Source: Pseudogulbenkiania sp. MAI-1 (lineage in GTDB: Bacteria > Pseudomonadota > Gammaproteobacteria > Burkholderiales > Chromobacteriaceae). Taken from it: DNA of 64,000 nucleotides. The stretch's first letter is position 1, and each line of letters starts with the position of its first letter. The stretch covers positions 2,394,501 to 2,458,500 of the forward strand of contig NZ_AZUR01000001.1 of the NCBI RefSeq assembly GCF_000527175.1. Direction: 5' to 3'. Made by a program: the position numbers and the translations under genes. This document shows positions 56,352 to 64,000 of the stretch, in pieces. The notes beneath the pieces were generated by a model, which saw nothing but the letters and a program-made list of their open reading frames with translations, was not told the DNA's origin and did no database searches.

Positions 56352-56777
56352 TGTGTATTCCGCTTGGGTAGGGCGGCGCGGCAGCCCTCTCTTTCAACCA
56401 CTACGTCAGCCTGGAGACCGTGGACATGCGTGTGGCAAACCGGCCGGTCACCACTATATACGATATGGAATCTGCTGCCTGCCGATGAGGCTCCCGCTAT
56501 CGCCTTCGAGCTGCTGACGCCAGGACCAGTGAGTTCGCTGTTCGACTTCCTCACCCTCTACCTGCTGCGGTGTTCCACGGCCAACTCCAGCGGCGCCTCT
56601 CCCCCGCTACTGTCCTCAGTTGTCGTGGCGGGGGCTTTGCCCAATAATCGAAAGCGAAGACGTCGCCCGGCGCAGGGGCCGATGGCTCCTTCATCGACTC
56701 CCTGGTTGCTACGCTTCAATACCAGCGACGGAGGGGCCGAAGCCGCAAAGCCCGAACATGCTTCCTGGATAATCGCC
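56352..56777. other. Intergenic region upstream of amn
   Basis: About 425 bases. The frame of amn is open through it, but lacks family sequence. Pieces of a possible decayed gene can be read near 56395-56490; nothing was recognised with confidence. Confidence 0.45.
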
Positions 56778-58271
56778 ATGTCTTATCTGCCCACGTTCAT
56801 CCCCCCCTCGCGCTACGATGACCCCGCCGCCGCGCTGGCCCAGGTTCGCCACATTTACGAAAACAGCCTCGCCCACCTGCGCGAGTCGATGCAGCGCTTT
56901 GTCGATGGGGAAGACTTGCCCGGCCATGTACGGGCCTGCTACCCCTTCGTCCGTATCCAGACCGGCACCGTGTCGCGGCTGAAGCCGATGGAGAGCAAAC
57001 GCCGCAGTTACGGCTTCGTGGCCGGGCCGGGCCGCTTCGAAACCACGCTGACCCGACCAGACCTGTTCGGGGAGTATTACCTCGAGCAGTTCACCTTGTT
57101 GCTGCAAAACCACGGCGTACCCCTGGAAGTCGGCAGCAGTTCACAACCGATCCCCATCCATTTCTCTTTCGCAGAGAGCGATCACCTCGAGGGCAGCCTG
57201 AGCCCGGAGCGCCGGGAACGGATGCGCGACCTGTTCGATCTGCCGGATCTCACCGCGATGGACGATGGCATCGCCAACGGCACCCACGAGCCGCGCAGCG
57301 GCGAGCCACAGCCGCTGTCGCTCTTCACCGCGCCGCGCGTCGACTATTCGCTGCATCGCCTGAGGCATTACACCGGCACCGTGCCCGAGCACTTCCAGAA
57401 CTTCGTGCTGTTCACCAACTACCAGTTCTACATCGACGAATTCATCCGTCTCGGCCTCGAGTGCATGGCCGACCCCAACAGCGAATACACCGCCTTCGTC
57501 GAGCCCGGCAACGTGATCACGCGCCGCAAGGGGTGCGCCGCCCAAGCCGGTGACGAGCAAGGCAAGGCACCGCCGCGCCTGCCGCAGATGCCGGCCTACC
57601 ACCTGATGCGCGACGACCATAGCGGTATCACCATGGTGAATATCGGTATCGGCCCGGCCAATGCCAAAACCATTACCGACCACATTGCCGTGCTGCGCCC
57701 CCACGCCTGGATCATGCTGGGCCACTGCGCCGGTCTGCGCCAGACGCAGCAGCTCGGTGATTATGTGCTGGCGCACGGTTATGTGCGGGACGATCACGTT
57801 CTCGATCAGGACCTGCCGTTATGGGTGCCGATCCCCGCCCTGGCGGAAATCCAGCTGGCGCTGGCCTCGGCGGTGTCCGACATCTCGCAGCTCCAGGGGC
57901 CCGAGCTCAAGCGGATCATGCGCACCGGCACCGTGGCCAGCACCGACAACCGCAACTGGGAGCTGCTGCCTGACAACCAGCCCCAACGCCGCTTCAGCCA
58001 GAGCCGGGCCGTGGCGCTGGACATGGAAAGCGCCACCATCGCCGGCAACGGCTTCCGTTTCCGGGTGCCCTACGGCACCTTGCTGTGCGTGAGCGACAAG
58101 CCCTTGCACGGGGAAATCAAGCTGCCGGGGATGGCGGATCACTTCTATCGCGCGCGCGTCGATCAGCATCTGCGCATCGGCATCCGGGCGATGGAATTGC
58201 TGCGCGAACAGGGCGTGGACCAGTTGCACAGCCGCAAGCTGCGCAGCTTTGCGGAAGTGGCGTTCCAGTAG
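56778..58271 (+). CDS. amn: AMP nucleosidase
   Basis: A 497-residue enzyme splitting AMP into adenine and ribose 5-phosphate, used in adenylate balance. The N-terminal AMN domain (FVRIQTGTVSRLKPMESKRRSYGFVAGPG, given by ends) and the C-terminal nucleosidase domain (TMVNIGIGPANAKTITDHIAVLRP, MLGHCAGLR, ALDMESATIAGNGFRFRVPYGTL) are both complete. Start at the ATG at 56778 (MSYLPTFIPP). It converges on the AcoR-like gene at 58296. Confidence 0.95.
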   Translation: MSYLPTFIPPSRYDDPAAALAQVRHIYENSLAHLRESMQRFVDGEDLPGHVRACYPFVRIQTGTVSRLKPMESKRRSYGFVAGPGRFETTLTRPDLFGEYYLEQFTLLLQNHGVPLEVGSSSQPIPIHFSFAESDHLEGSLSPERRERMRDLFDLPDLTAMDDGIANGTHEPRSGEPQPLSLFTAPRVDYSLHRLRHYTGTVPEHFQNFVLFTNYQFYIDEFIRLGLECMADPNSEYTAFVEPGNVITRRKGCAAQAGDEQGKAPPRLPQMPAYHLMRDDHSGITMVNIGIGPANAKTITDHIAVLRPHAWIMLGHCAGLRQTQQLGDYVLAHGYVRDDHVLDQDLPLWVPIPALAEIQLALASAVSDISQLQGPELKRIMRTGTVASTDNRNWELLPDNQPQRRFSQSRAVALDMESATIAGNGFRFRVPYGTLLCVSDKPLHGEIKLPGMADHFYRARVDQHLRIGIRAMELLREQGVDQLHSRKLRSFAEVAFQ

Positions 58272-58295
58272 GACCCTGCTCGCATTGCACGCTGG

Positions 58296-60263
58296 CTAGG
58301 AATCGAGCGGCGAGATGATGCCGAACTTCTTGATGTGGCGATAGACCGTTGCGCGGCAGATGCCCAGTTCGGCCGCCACCGCGGTGACGTTCCACTTGTG
58401 GCGCTTGAGCGCCGCCAGCAGCGCCCCGCCTTCATCCTGCTCCGGCATGGGCGTTGGCGGCGGCACGGCTGGGGCTGCTGCCTCGACCAGCGCTCCCCCT
58501 TCCACCAACTCATGCGGCAGGTCGCCGATTTCGACGCTGACACCATCCGACAGCGCCAGCGCAAAACGCAGTACGTTGCGCAATTGCCGCACGTTGCCCG
58601 GCCACGGGTAGTCCAGCAGGCAGGCCAATGCCTCGTCGGCGAGGACGGGCGACTGGCCGGACTGGGCCGCTTCCTCGGCAAAGACTCGCTCGATCAGGTA
58701 ACGCTTGTCCTGGCGTTCGCGCAGCGGCGGCAGGAACAGCGTTGCGCCGCACAGCCGGTAGTAGAGATCCTCACGGAACTGGCCAGCGGCGATCAGCTTG
58801 CGCAGGTCGCGGTGCGACGCCGCCACCACGGTCAGCTCGACGCGCACCGGCTTGTCGGCACCCAGCGGCAGCACCTCGCGCTCGGACAGCACCCGCAACA
58901 GCCGCGTCTGCAGGTGCAGCGGCATGTCGCCGATTTCGTCCAGGAACAGCGTGCCCTTGTCGGACTGCTGGATCAGGCCCTTCATGCCCTTGCTGCGCGC
59001 CCCGGTAAAGGTGCCGGGGGCATAGCCGAACAGTTCGCTTTCGATCAGGGTGTCGGGGATGGCGGCGCAGTTGACGGCGACGAAGGGCCGCGCCGAGCGT
59101 TCGCTCGATTCGTGCAGGGCCCTGGCGAACACTTCCTTGCCGGTACCGGTCTCGCCGTGGATCAGGATGTTGACCCCCTTGTTCACCAGGCGCTTGGACT
59201 GTTCCAGGATGCGCTGCATCTGCCGGTCGTCGCCGGCCAGACGGTCGAGCGCCGGGCAGGCCGGCAGCGGTGTGCTGTCGCGGGCCGAGGCGGAGACTGC
59301 CGGACGGGGGGTGATGCGCGGCGGCGTGACCGAGGCGTGGAAGATAGCGTGGTCGAAGGTCGACAGCAGTGCGGCATCGCCCAGGGCCGGCGTGCGGGTG
59401 AGCTGACGGATGTCGTCCATCGTGCAGCGGAAGATGTCGGTCAAGAGGTGGCCGATCAGGCCGGCATCGTCCTGCCCCGCCCGGCCGAGCCGCTTGCGGG
59501 CCCCCGAGTTGGCGCCGACCACGACGCCGTCGGCGTCGAAGGCCAGCATCAGTTCGCCGCAGACGTCGACCAGTGCCGCCGCCGTGCCCAGACGCAGGAT
59601 CCAGCGGTTGGCGAAGTGGCGCAGGAAGTTGGCGTCCTCGATCAGCTGCGCGTAGAGAAGGGTCAGATGCAGGGCCAGGTGCTGGCTCTCGCGCGCCTGC
59701 GGCGAGGCGAGCATGGAGACGTCGAGCACGCCCATGAATTCGCCGTCGGGCTGGAACAGCGGCGCCGAGTTGCAGCTCAGGCTGATGTGGGTGGCGTCGA
59801 AATGGTCGCTGCGATGGCAGGTCAGCGGCGTCTGCTCGACGATGCAGGTGCCCACGGCGCAGGTGCCGGCGTGTTCCTCGTTCCAGTCGGCACCGAGGTA
59901 GAGGCCGGCTTGTTTCAGATCCTTCTCCAGCGCATCGTTGCCGATGTAGTCGATGGTGACGCCCTGGGCATCGGTCAGGAGCAGCACGTAACCCAGCGAC
60001 GAGACGCGCTTGTAGAGCTGCTCCATGCCGGCGCGGGCGACGTGCAGGAAGTCTTCGGACTGCTCGCGGTGATCGCGCAGCTCGTGCGCCGTCAGGATGC
60101 GGGCACGGCGACGCTCGGCCGGATCGAGGCCGTAGTCGTGCACACAGCGCGCCCAGGAGCGCTTGATCAGGTCGTAGGCCGACGAGTCCTGGCTCAGCAC
60201 GCTGTTCTGGGTGGCGACCGCCAGCACACGCTCGATGTGCTGCCGCTCGGAAAGGTTTGCCAT
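58296..60263 (-). CDS. acoR: Sigma-54-dependent activator of acetoin catabolism (AcoR-like)
   Basis: A 655-residue enhancer-binding protein. The N-terminal GAF-like sensor follows the AcoR pattern IKRSWARCVHDYGLDPAERR; AAA+ Walker A GETGTGKEV is near residue 367 and the sigma-54 loop reads GTFTGA near 418, a conservative variant of GAFTGA. The Fis-type HTH is NVTAVAAELGICRATVYRHIK. GGAGGAGAACGG precedes the ATG at 60263. It lies downstream of a dehydrogenase, lipoate ligase and E2 gene set on the same strand, which supports acetoin or 2,3-butanediol as effector. Confidence 0.87.
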   Translation of the reverse strand: MANLSERQHIERVLAVATQNSVLSQDSSAYDLIKRSWARCVHDYGLDPAERRRARILTAHELRDHREQSEDFLHVARAGMEQLYKRVSSLGYVLLLTDAQGVTIDYIGNDALEKDLKQAGLYLGADWNEEHAGTCAVGTCIVEQTPLTCHRSDHFDATHISLSCNSAPLFQPDGEFMGVLDVSMLASPQARESQHLALHLTLLYAQLIEDANFLRHFANRWILRLGTAAALVDVCGELMLAFDADGVVVGANSGARKRLGRAGQDDAGLIGHLLTDIFRCTMDDIRQLTRTPALGDAALLSTFDHAIFHASVTPPRITPRPAVSASARDSTPLPACPALDRLAGDDRQMQRILEQSKRLVNKGVNILIHGETGTGKEVFARALHESSERSARPFVAVNCAAIPDTLIESELFGYAPGTFTGARSKGMKGLIQQSDKGTLFLDEIGDMPLHLQTRLLRVLSEREVLPLGADKPVRVELTVVAASHRDLRKLIAAGQFREDLYYRLCGATLFLPPLRERQDKRYLIERVFAEEAAQSGQSPVLADEALACLLDYPWPGNVRQLRNVLRFALALSDGVSVEIGDLPHELVEGGALVEAAAPAVPPPTPMPEQDEGGALLAALKRHKWNVTAVAAELGICRATVYRHIKKFGIISPLDS

Positions 60264-60432
60264 CCGTTCTCCTCCAGGGATACCCCTCGCTTGTGCGCAC
60301 AGGGCGCATGGGCTGAACCGCCCGGGGGTCTTCTTCGCTTGCCACGTCACGGCCCGTTCATAGCGCGGGCCTTGCAGTGCAGTATAGCCATCCTCTCCCC
60401 TCGGCTTGCAGCCCCAGCCGCTCTCTTCATGG

Positions 60433-60457
60433 AAAAAAAGGCGCCCCAGCAGGCGCC
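60433..60457 (-). terminator. Intrinsic terminator of the GMC dehydrogenase operon
   Basis: On the minus strand GGCGCC-TGCTGG-GGCGCC is followed by seven T (60433-60439 read in reverse). It separates the operon from the regulator gene that follows. Confidence 0.8.
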
Positions 60458-60500
60458 CAAACACCACGACAAGGGGAGGATGACCCAGGTGTGGGAGTGG

Positions 60501-62075
60501 TCAGAGCTCTTTGCGCTGCATCGCCCCCGCGATGTACTCGGCCTGGCGGATCGCCAGCGCGACGATGGTCAGCGTCGGGTTGGCCGCCGAACTGGAGGTG
60601 AACTGGCTGCCGTCGGAGATGAACAGGTTCTTGATGTCGTGTGCCTGCCCCCATTTATTGACCACACCGTCACGCGCCTTGGCGCTCATGCGGTTGGTGC
60701 CCATATTGTGACTGGCCGGGTAAGGCGGCATGTCGATGACGCGGGTCGCGCCGACCGCCTCGGACACCTTGCGGAACTGTGTGAGGCCGTGCTGGCGGAT
60801 GGCGGCGTCGTTGGCGTGGTCGGTCTTGCTGACGATGGGCACCGGCAGGCCGTACTGGTCTTTTTCCGTTGGATGCAGGGTGATGCCGTTCTGCTCCTGC
60901 GGCAGGTCCTCACCGCACACCCAGACACAGCTCATGTGGTCGTACATTTCCAAGGCCGAGGTGACGTCACGTCCCCAGCCGCCCGGCTTCATGAAAGCCG
61001 CGGTGTACGGCAGGCCGAGCGACAGCCCCTCGAGGTGATAGCCGCCGAAGAAGCCGCGCGCCGGGTTGGGATCGGCCTCGTCCGAGATCACCGCCGCGAG
61101 CGCGGTACCACGGTACATGTGCACCGGTTTCTGGTGAATGGCCACGGCGGCGGCGGTGGTGTGGGTCAGGTAGTTGCGCCCGACCTGTCCCGACGAGTTG
61201 GCGAGCCCGTCCGGAAACATCGACGACGCCGAATTGAGCAGCAGGCGCGGCGATTCGATGGAGTTGCCGGCCACGCACACCACGCGCGCCGCCTGGCGCT
61301 GCATGCGGCCGTTCTTGTCGACGTAGACCACGCCCGAGACCTTGCCCGCCTTGTCGTGCTCGATCTTCAACACCATACTCTGCGGACGCAGCTCGACCTT
61401 GCCGGTGTCAAGCGCCTTGGGGATTTCGGTGTAGAGCGTCGACCACTTGGCGGTCATCTTGCAGCCCTGCATGCAGAAGCCCAGTTGCTGGCAGCCGGGG
61501 CGGCCGTCGTACACCTGCGAGTTGATCGCCATCGGCCGCACGATCTGCTTGTAGCCCACCTTGCGCGCCCCGGCGGCGATCACCTTGTAGTGATTGTTCT
61601 CGGGCAGGAGCGGCAGGCCGCTGGCCTCGCTGCCGGCCACGCCCATCTTCTTCTCGGCGCGGAAGTAATAAGGTTCGAGATCCGCGTAGCTGATGGGCCA
61701 GTCGAGCAGGTTGGCGCCTTCGACGTGGCCGTAGGTCGACTTGTTACGAAAATCGTGCGGCAAAAAGCGCAGCGCGAGCCCGGCCCAGTGCACGGTGGAG
61801 CCGCCCACTCCCTTGACGATCCAGGCGGGCAGATTGGGGTAGGTCTTGGTGTGATGCCAGCCGCCGGCGGAGATGCGCTTGTCCAGCCAGGATATCTTGT
61901 TGAACATCGCCCACTCGTCGTTCTCGAACTGGTCGGGCTGATAGTGCTTGCCCGCCTCCAATACCACGCACTTGACGCCCTTTTGCGCGAGTTCGTTGGC
62001 GAGCGTGCCGCCGCCGGCACCGGAGCCGACGATCACGACCACTTGGTCATCATCCAAACGGAATTGCGTTGCCAT
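60501..62075 (-). CDS. GMC oxidoreductase, large subunit (gluconate/alcohol dehydrogenase type)
   Basis: A 524-residue FAD enzyme. VVIVGSGAGGGTLANELAQKG is the FAD fold start (21 residues, read as one motif without gaps in the protein at residues 13-33), GVGGSTVHWAGLALRF the GMC block, and SHNMGTNRMSAK plus DGSQFTSSSAANPTLTIVALA the C-terminal active-site part, including the His/Asn region. GAGGAGACAGAAGCA precedes the ATG at 62075. It pairs with the subunit-3 gene upstream. No cytochrome c subunit gene is next to it. In this operon, oxidation of an alcohol feeding acetoin breakdown is plausible. Confidence 0.9.
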   Translation of the reverse strand: MATQFRLDDDQVVVIVGSGAGGGTLANELAQKGVKCVVLEAGKHYQPDQFENDEWAMFNKISWLDKRISAGGWHHTKTYPNLPAWIVKGVGGSTVHWAGLALRFLPHDFRNKSTYGHVEGANLLDWPISYADLEPYYFRAEKKMGVAGSEASGLPLLPENNHYKVIAAGARKVGYKQIVRPMAINSQVYDGRPGCQQLGFCMQGCKMTAKWSTLYTEIPKALDTGKVELRPQSMVLKIEHDKAGKVSGVVYVDKNGRMQRQAARVVCVAGNSIESPRLLLNSASSMFPDGLANSSGQVGRNYLTHTTAAAVAIHQKPVHMYRGTALAAVISDEADPNPARGFFGGYHLEGLSLGLPYTAAFMKPGGWGRDVTSALEMYDHMSCVWVCGEDLPQEQNGITLHPTEKDQYGLPVPIVSKTDHANDAAIRQHGLTQFRKVSEAVGATRVIDMPPYPASHNMGTNRMSAKARDGVVNKWGQAHDIKNLFISDGSQFTSSSAANPTLTIVALAIRQAEYIAGAMQRKEL

Positions 62076-62136
62076 TGCTTCTGTCTCCTCGGCATGCCGG
62101 TCGCCCCGTGAGCGCCGGCTTGTGCTCATTGGCTAT

Positions 62137-62712
62137 TTACAGCCAGTCGATATCGTTGAAACCGCGATGCAGGTAGCCGCCCTTCTCCCAGGATGAGCCT
62201 TCATAACCGAACTGCGGCCACAGCGCCTTGTTGTTGTAGAGCCCGGTCACGAGGTCGCCGCGCACCCTCTGGAAGAAGGGGCCGGATTCGATGGCCTTGA
62301 GCAGCACCACCCGCTCGTCCTCGCTGGCGAGCGCGGCGTAGGGCTTGCCGTAGCGCTGCTTCGCCGCGGCGTCGAGTGCGGCGACACCATTGACCAGCAG
62401 GCTCTTGAGCTTGGGGTCGCGCGCCGCGGCACGCTCGTAGGGGGTGATGGCCTGCAGGTAGAAGCGGTCGGCCAGCTTGTCGTGCGGGAAGATGTCGCGC
62501 GCCATTTTCACCAGCGTGCGGGCGGTCTGCGGCCCGAGCGTGGTGAAGGCGGCGGCCGACGCTTCGCCGGACAGCAAAAGCCCGCTCAAGGGCACGGCGG
62601 CGACGCCGAGCGCGGCGAGACCGCTGCCCTGCAGGAAGCGGCGCCGGCTGAGGAGCACCGAGTCGGCCGCCGCTTCGGCGTTGGCGGCGGGTTGTTGCGG
62701 CAAGGTGTTCAT
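62137..62712 (-). CDS. Gluconate 2-dehydrogenase subunit 3 family protein, Tat-exported
   Basis: A 191-residue small subunit. RRRFLQGSGLAALGVAAVPLSG is a twin-arginine signal, which would carry the large subunit, lacking a signal of its own, across the membrane. ARTLVKMARDIFPHDKLADRFY and PQFGYEGSSWEKGGYLHRGF are family markers. It starts 62 bases before the large subunit gene and 27 bases after the lipoate ligase. Confidence 0.9.
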   Translation of the reverse strand: MNTLPQQPAANAEAAADSVLLSRRRFLQGSGLAALGVAAVPLSGLLLSGEASAAAFTTLGPQTARTLVKMARDIFPHDKLADRFYLQAITPYERAAARDPKLKSLLVNGVAALDAAAKQRYGKPYAALASEDERVVLLKAIESGPFFQRVRGDLVTGLYNNKALWPQFGYEGSSWEKGGYLHRGFNDIDWL

Positions 62713-62739
62713 AAAGACCTCCAGATCAGTTGAGAGGAT

Positions 62740-63462
62740 TCAATCGAGGGGCGCGCGATCCAGCGCCGCCCAGAGCGCCTGCTCCAGCGCGTCCAGCAAC
62801 GGCAGCGGTGCGGGCACGGTGCCCAGTTGGTCTGAGCAGGAGGTAGTGACGGCGTCGAGCGCCGCGACGTCGCCCGGCGGCTGGCCGAGTGCGGTGACGA
62901 GCCGCTCCCAGTCGGGCCGGTACAACAGCAGCCCGGCCACGAACAGCACGCCGGTGCGCCGCCGCACCTGGGCGAGGCCGACGAGCTTCTGCCGCCCCAC
63001 CACCACCTCGCCCGGCGACAAGCCGGCAAAGCAGGCCCAGGATGGGCCGGCGCCGCCTGCGGCCAGACGCTGGCGCGCCGCTGCCGGGGTGAGCACCTCG
63101 CTGGCGATGCCGGCCCGAGCCAGCACCGCGCGGTAGGCCTCGCCCAGCCAGTGGTAGCTCAAGGCCGGCGGCTGCTGCGCGTAACGGTGCCCGGGCGGCA
63201 GCAGGATCGAGGCGCTCAGCATCCACGGTCCGACCAGCACCGCGCCGCCACCGGCATCGCGCTCCACCAGCTCGAGCCCGGTGCGTTGGCGCACCGTCTC
63301 GGGCGACACCAGCCGGCGCTGAGAGCAGCCCAGCACCAGCGCCGGCTCGCGGTAGCCCCAGAAGCGCAGGGCTGGCACCGTCACCGTTTCGGCCAGGTGA
63401 CGCCGGTTCCAGGCCTGCTCCTCGGCGGCGGTGACGATGTCCAGGGTGAGCGGCGCGGTCAT
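62740..63462 (-). CDS. Lipoate-protein ligase-like protein of the acetoin dehydrogenase cluster
   Basis: A 240-residue biotin/lipoate ligase fold protein. The conserved glycine-rich loop reads VERDAGGGAVLVGPWMLS (usually RRxSGGGAVYHD), and GRQKLVGLAQVRRR contains the ligase lysine. It probably attaches lipoate to the E2 subunit encoded just upstream; their genes are two bases apart. The changed glycine loop suggests either a specialised ligase or transferase. The short length (240 versus about 330) means the C-terminal accessory domain is missing, as in several catabolic-operon ligases. Confidence 0.8.
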   Translation of the reverse strand: MTAPLTLDIVTAAEEQAWNRRHLAETVTVPALRFWGYREPALVLGCSQRRLVSPETVRQRTGLELVERDAGGGAVLVGPWMLSASILLPPGHRYAQQPPALSYHWLGEAYRAVLARAGIASEVLTPAAARQRLAAGGAGPSWACFAGLSPGEVVVGRQKLVGLAQVRRRTGVLFVAGLLLYRPDWERLVTALGQPPGDVAALDAVTTSCSDQLGTVPAPLPLLDALEQALWAALDRAPLD

Positions 63463-63464
63463 GG

Positions 63465-64000
63465 CTAGAGCTCCTCGGCGCTTTCCAGGCGGCGCTTGAG
63501 ATCGCCCAGGAACAGTGCTGCCGGGTAGCCATCGACGGCGCGGTGGTCGAACACCAGGCTCAGCCCCATCAGCGGCGCCGGTACGATGGCACCGTGGCGC
63601 ACCACCGGCTTGTCGATCACCCGGCTCACGCCGAGGATGGCGACCTGCGGCGGGTTGATCACCGGCGAGAAGCCGTCGATGGCGGTCATGCCGAGGTTAG
63701 TGACGGTGAAGGTGCCGCGCTGGAAGGCACCGGCACCGAGGCTGCCGCTGCGCGCGCCTTCGGCCAGGCGGCGCGATTCGGCGGCGAGTTCCAGTACCGA
63801 CATGGTGTCGGCCTGGCGGATCACCGGCGCCATCAATCCGCCCGGCACGCTCACCGCCAGGGCGAGGTTGATGTCGTCGACCAGCTCGACTTCCTTGTCG
63901 CGCATCAGCGCGTTGAGGTGCGGGTGCTCGCGCAGCGTCAGTGCCAGGGCGCGCAGCACGAAGGCGGTCAGCGTCAGCTTGAGCCCGGGCTGCTCGGCCA
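63465..64000 (-). CDS. Dihydrolipoamide acyltransferase (E2) catalytic domain, N-terminus outside window
   Basis: The visible 178 residues are the C-terminal half of the 2-oxo acid dehydrogenase acyltransferase domain. The catalytic motif DHRAVDGYPAALFL is complete, and GTFTVTNLGMTAIDGFSPVINPPQVAILGV is the usual preceding block, named by its ends. The lipoyl and peripheral-binding domains lie beyond base 64000. The AcoR-like regulator and lipoate ligase make acetoin dehydrogenase E2 (AcoC) the best guess, but the visible part does not exclude a pyruvate or branched-chain E2. Confidence 0.87.
   Translation of the reverse strand, partial: AEQPGLKLTLTAFVLRALALTLREHPHLNALMRDKEVELVDDINLALAVSVPGGLMAPVIRQADTMSVLELAAESRRLAEGARSGSLGAGAFQRGTFTVTNLGMTAIDGFSPVINPPQVAILGVSRVIDKPVVRHGAIVPAPLMGLSLVFDHRAVDGYPAALFLGDLKRRLESAEEL

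Noticed and set aside
56395..56520. Possible gene fragment upstream of amn
   Set aside because: A short readable stretch quickly meets stops and matches nothing I recognise.
58335..62111. 1258-codon frame antisense to the regulator and GMC dehydrogenase genes
   Set aside because: Spans two unrelated certain genes and a terminator on the other strand; product is low-complexity.

Overview
The window reads as chromosome of a GC-rich betaproteobacterium. Core genes (PutA, AcnB, AcnA, ArgE, Dgt, MsrB, Amn, liv and TRAP transporters) have strongly GC-biased third positions, and their gene content and protein character suggest the Neisseriales/Chromobacteriaceae neighbourhood. This placement is inference; no rRNA gene is present. 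No tRNA, rRNA or CRISPR array was seen.

Region 1 (1-12.7 kb) is a clearly AT-richer imported catabolic island. On the minus strand it carries a DapA-family lyase/deaminase, a quaternary-amine-type ABC transporter (binding protein, ATPase, two permeases) and a FAD amine/amino-acid oxidase cut by the window edge. Divergently it carries a sigma-54 activator, a second-type PdxJ and an AzlCD exporter. A near-perfect sigma-54 promoter lies before the DapA-family gene, with three copies of a 19-bp palindrome upstream of it, and together they form a readable enhancer circuit. A GC-rich IS30 element sits between the DapA-family gene and the transporter genes. A decayed integrase-core transposase and two hairpins close the island.

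Region 2 (12.8-23.0 kb) holds two tandem FAD oxidoreductases, a livHMGF branched-chain amino acid transporter without its binding protein, and bifunctional PutA.

Region 3 (23.5-37.8 kb) is accessory DNA. It has a run of unrecognised small genes, a Fic protein overlapping a tyrosine recombinase, and an ABC-three-component defence operon whose ATPase is cut short. Next to it is an integron remnant: a frameshifted IntI N-terminus, an attI-type site, and one complete AT-rich cassette ending in a recognisable attC. The cassette carries two coupled genes, one with a PD-(D/E)xK nuclease-like pattern, and is the best candidate for an undescribed system. An AraC regulator divergent from a D-cysteine desulfhydrase-like gene follows.

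Region 4 (37.8-64 kb) is mostly core: acnB, a LysR regulator, acnA, a TRAP transporter with a Tat-type binding protein, a cupin, argE, dgt, an AEC carrier, a histidine phosphatase, msrB, an AAA ATPase, a DUF445 protein and amn. It ends with an AcoR-like sigma-54 activator downstream of a GMC dehydrogenase with its small subunit, a lipoate-ligase-like gene and the catalytic half of a dihydrolipoamide acyltransferase. This end looks like the tail of an acetoin dehydrogenase operon combined with an alcohol/sugar dehydrogenase.
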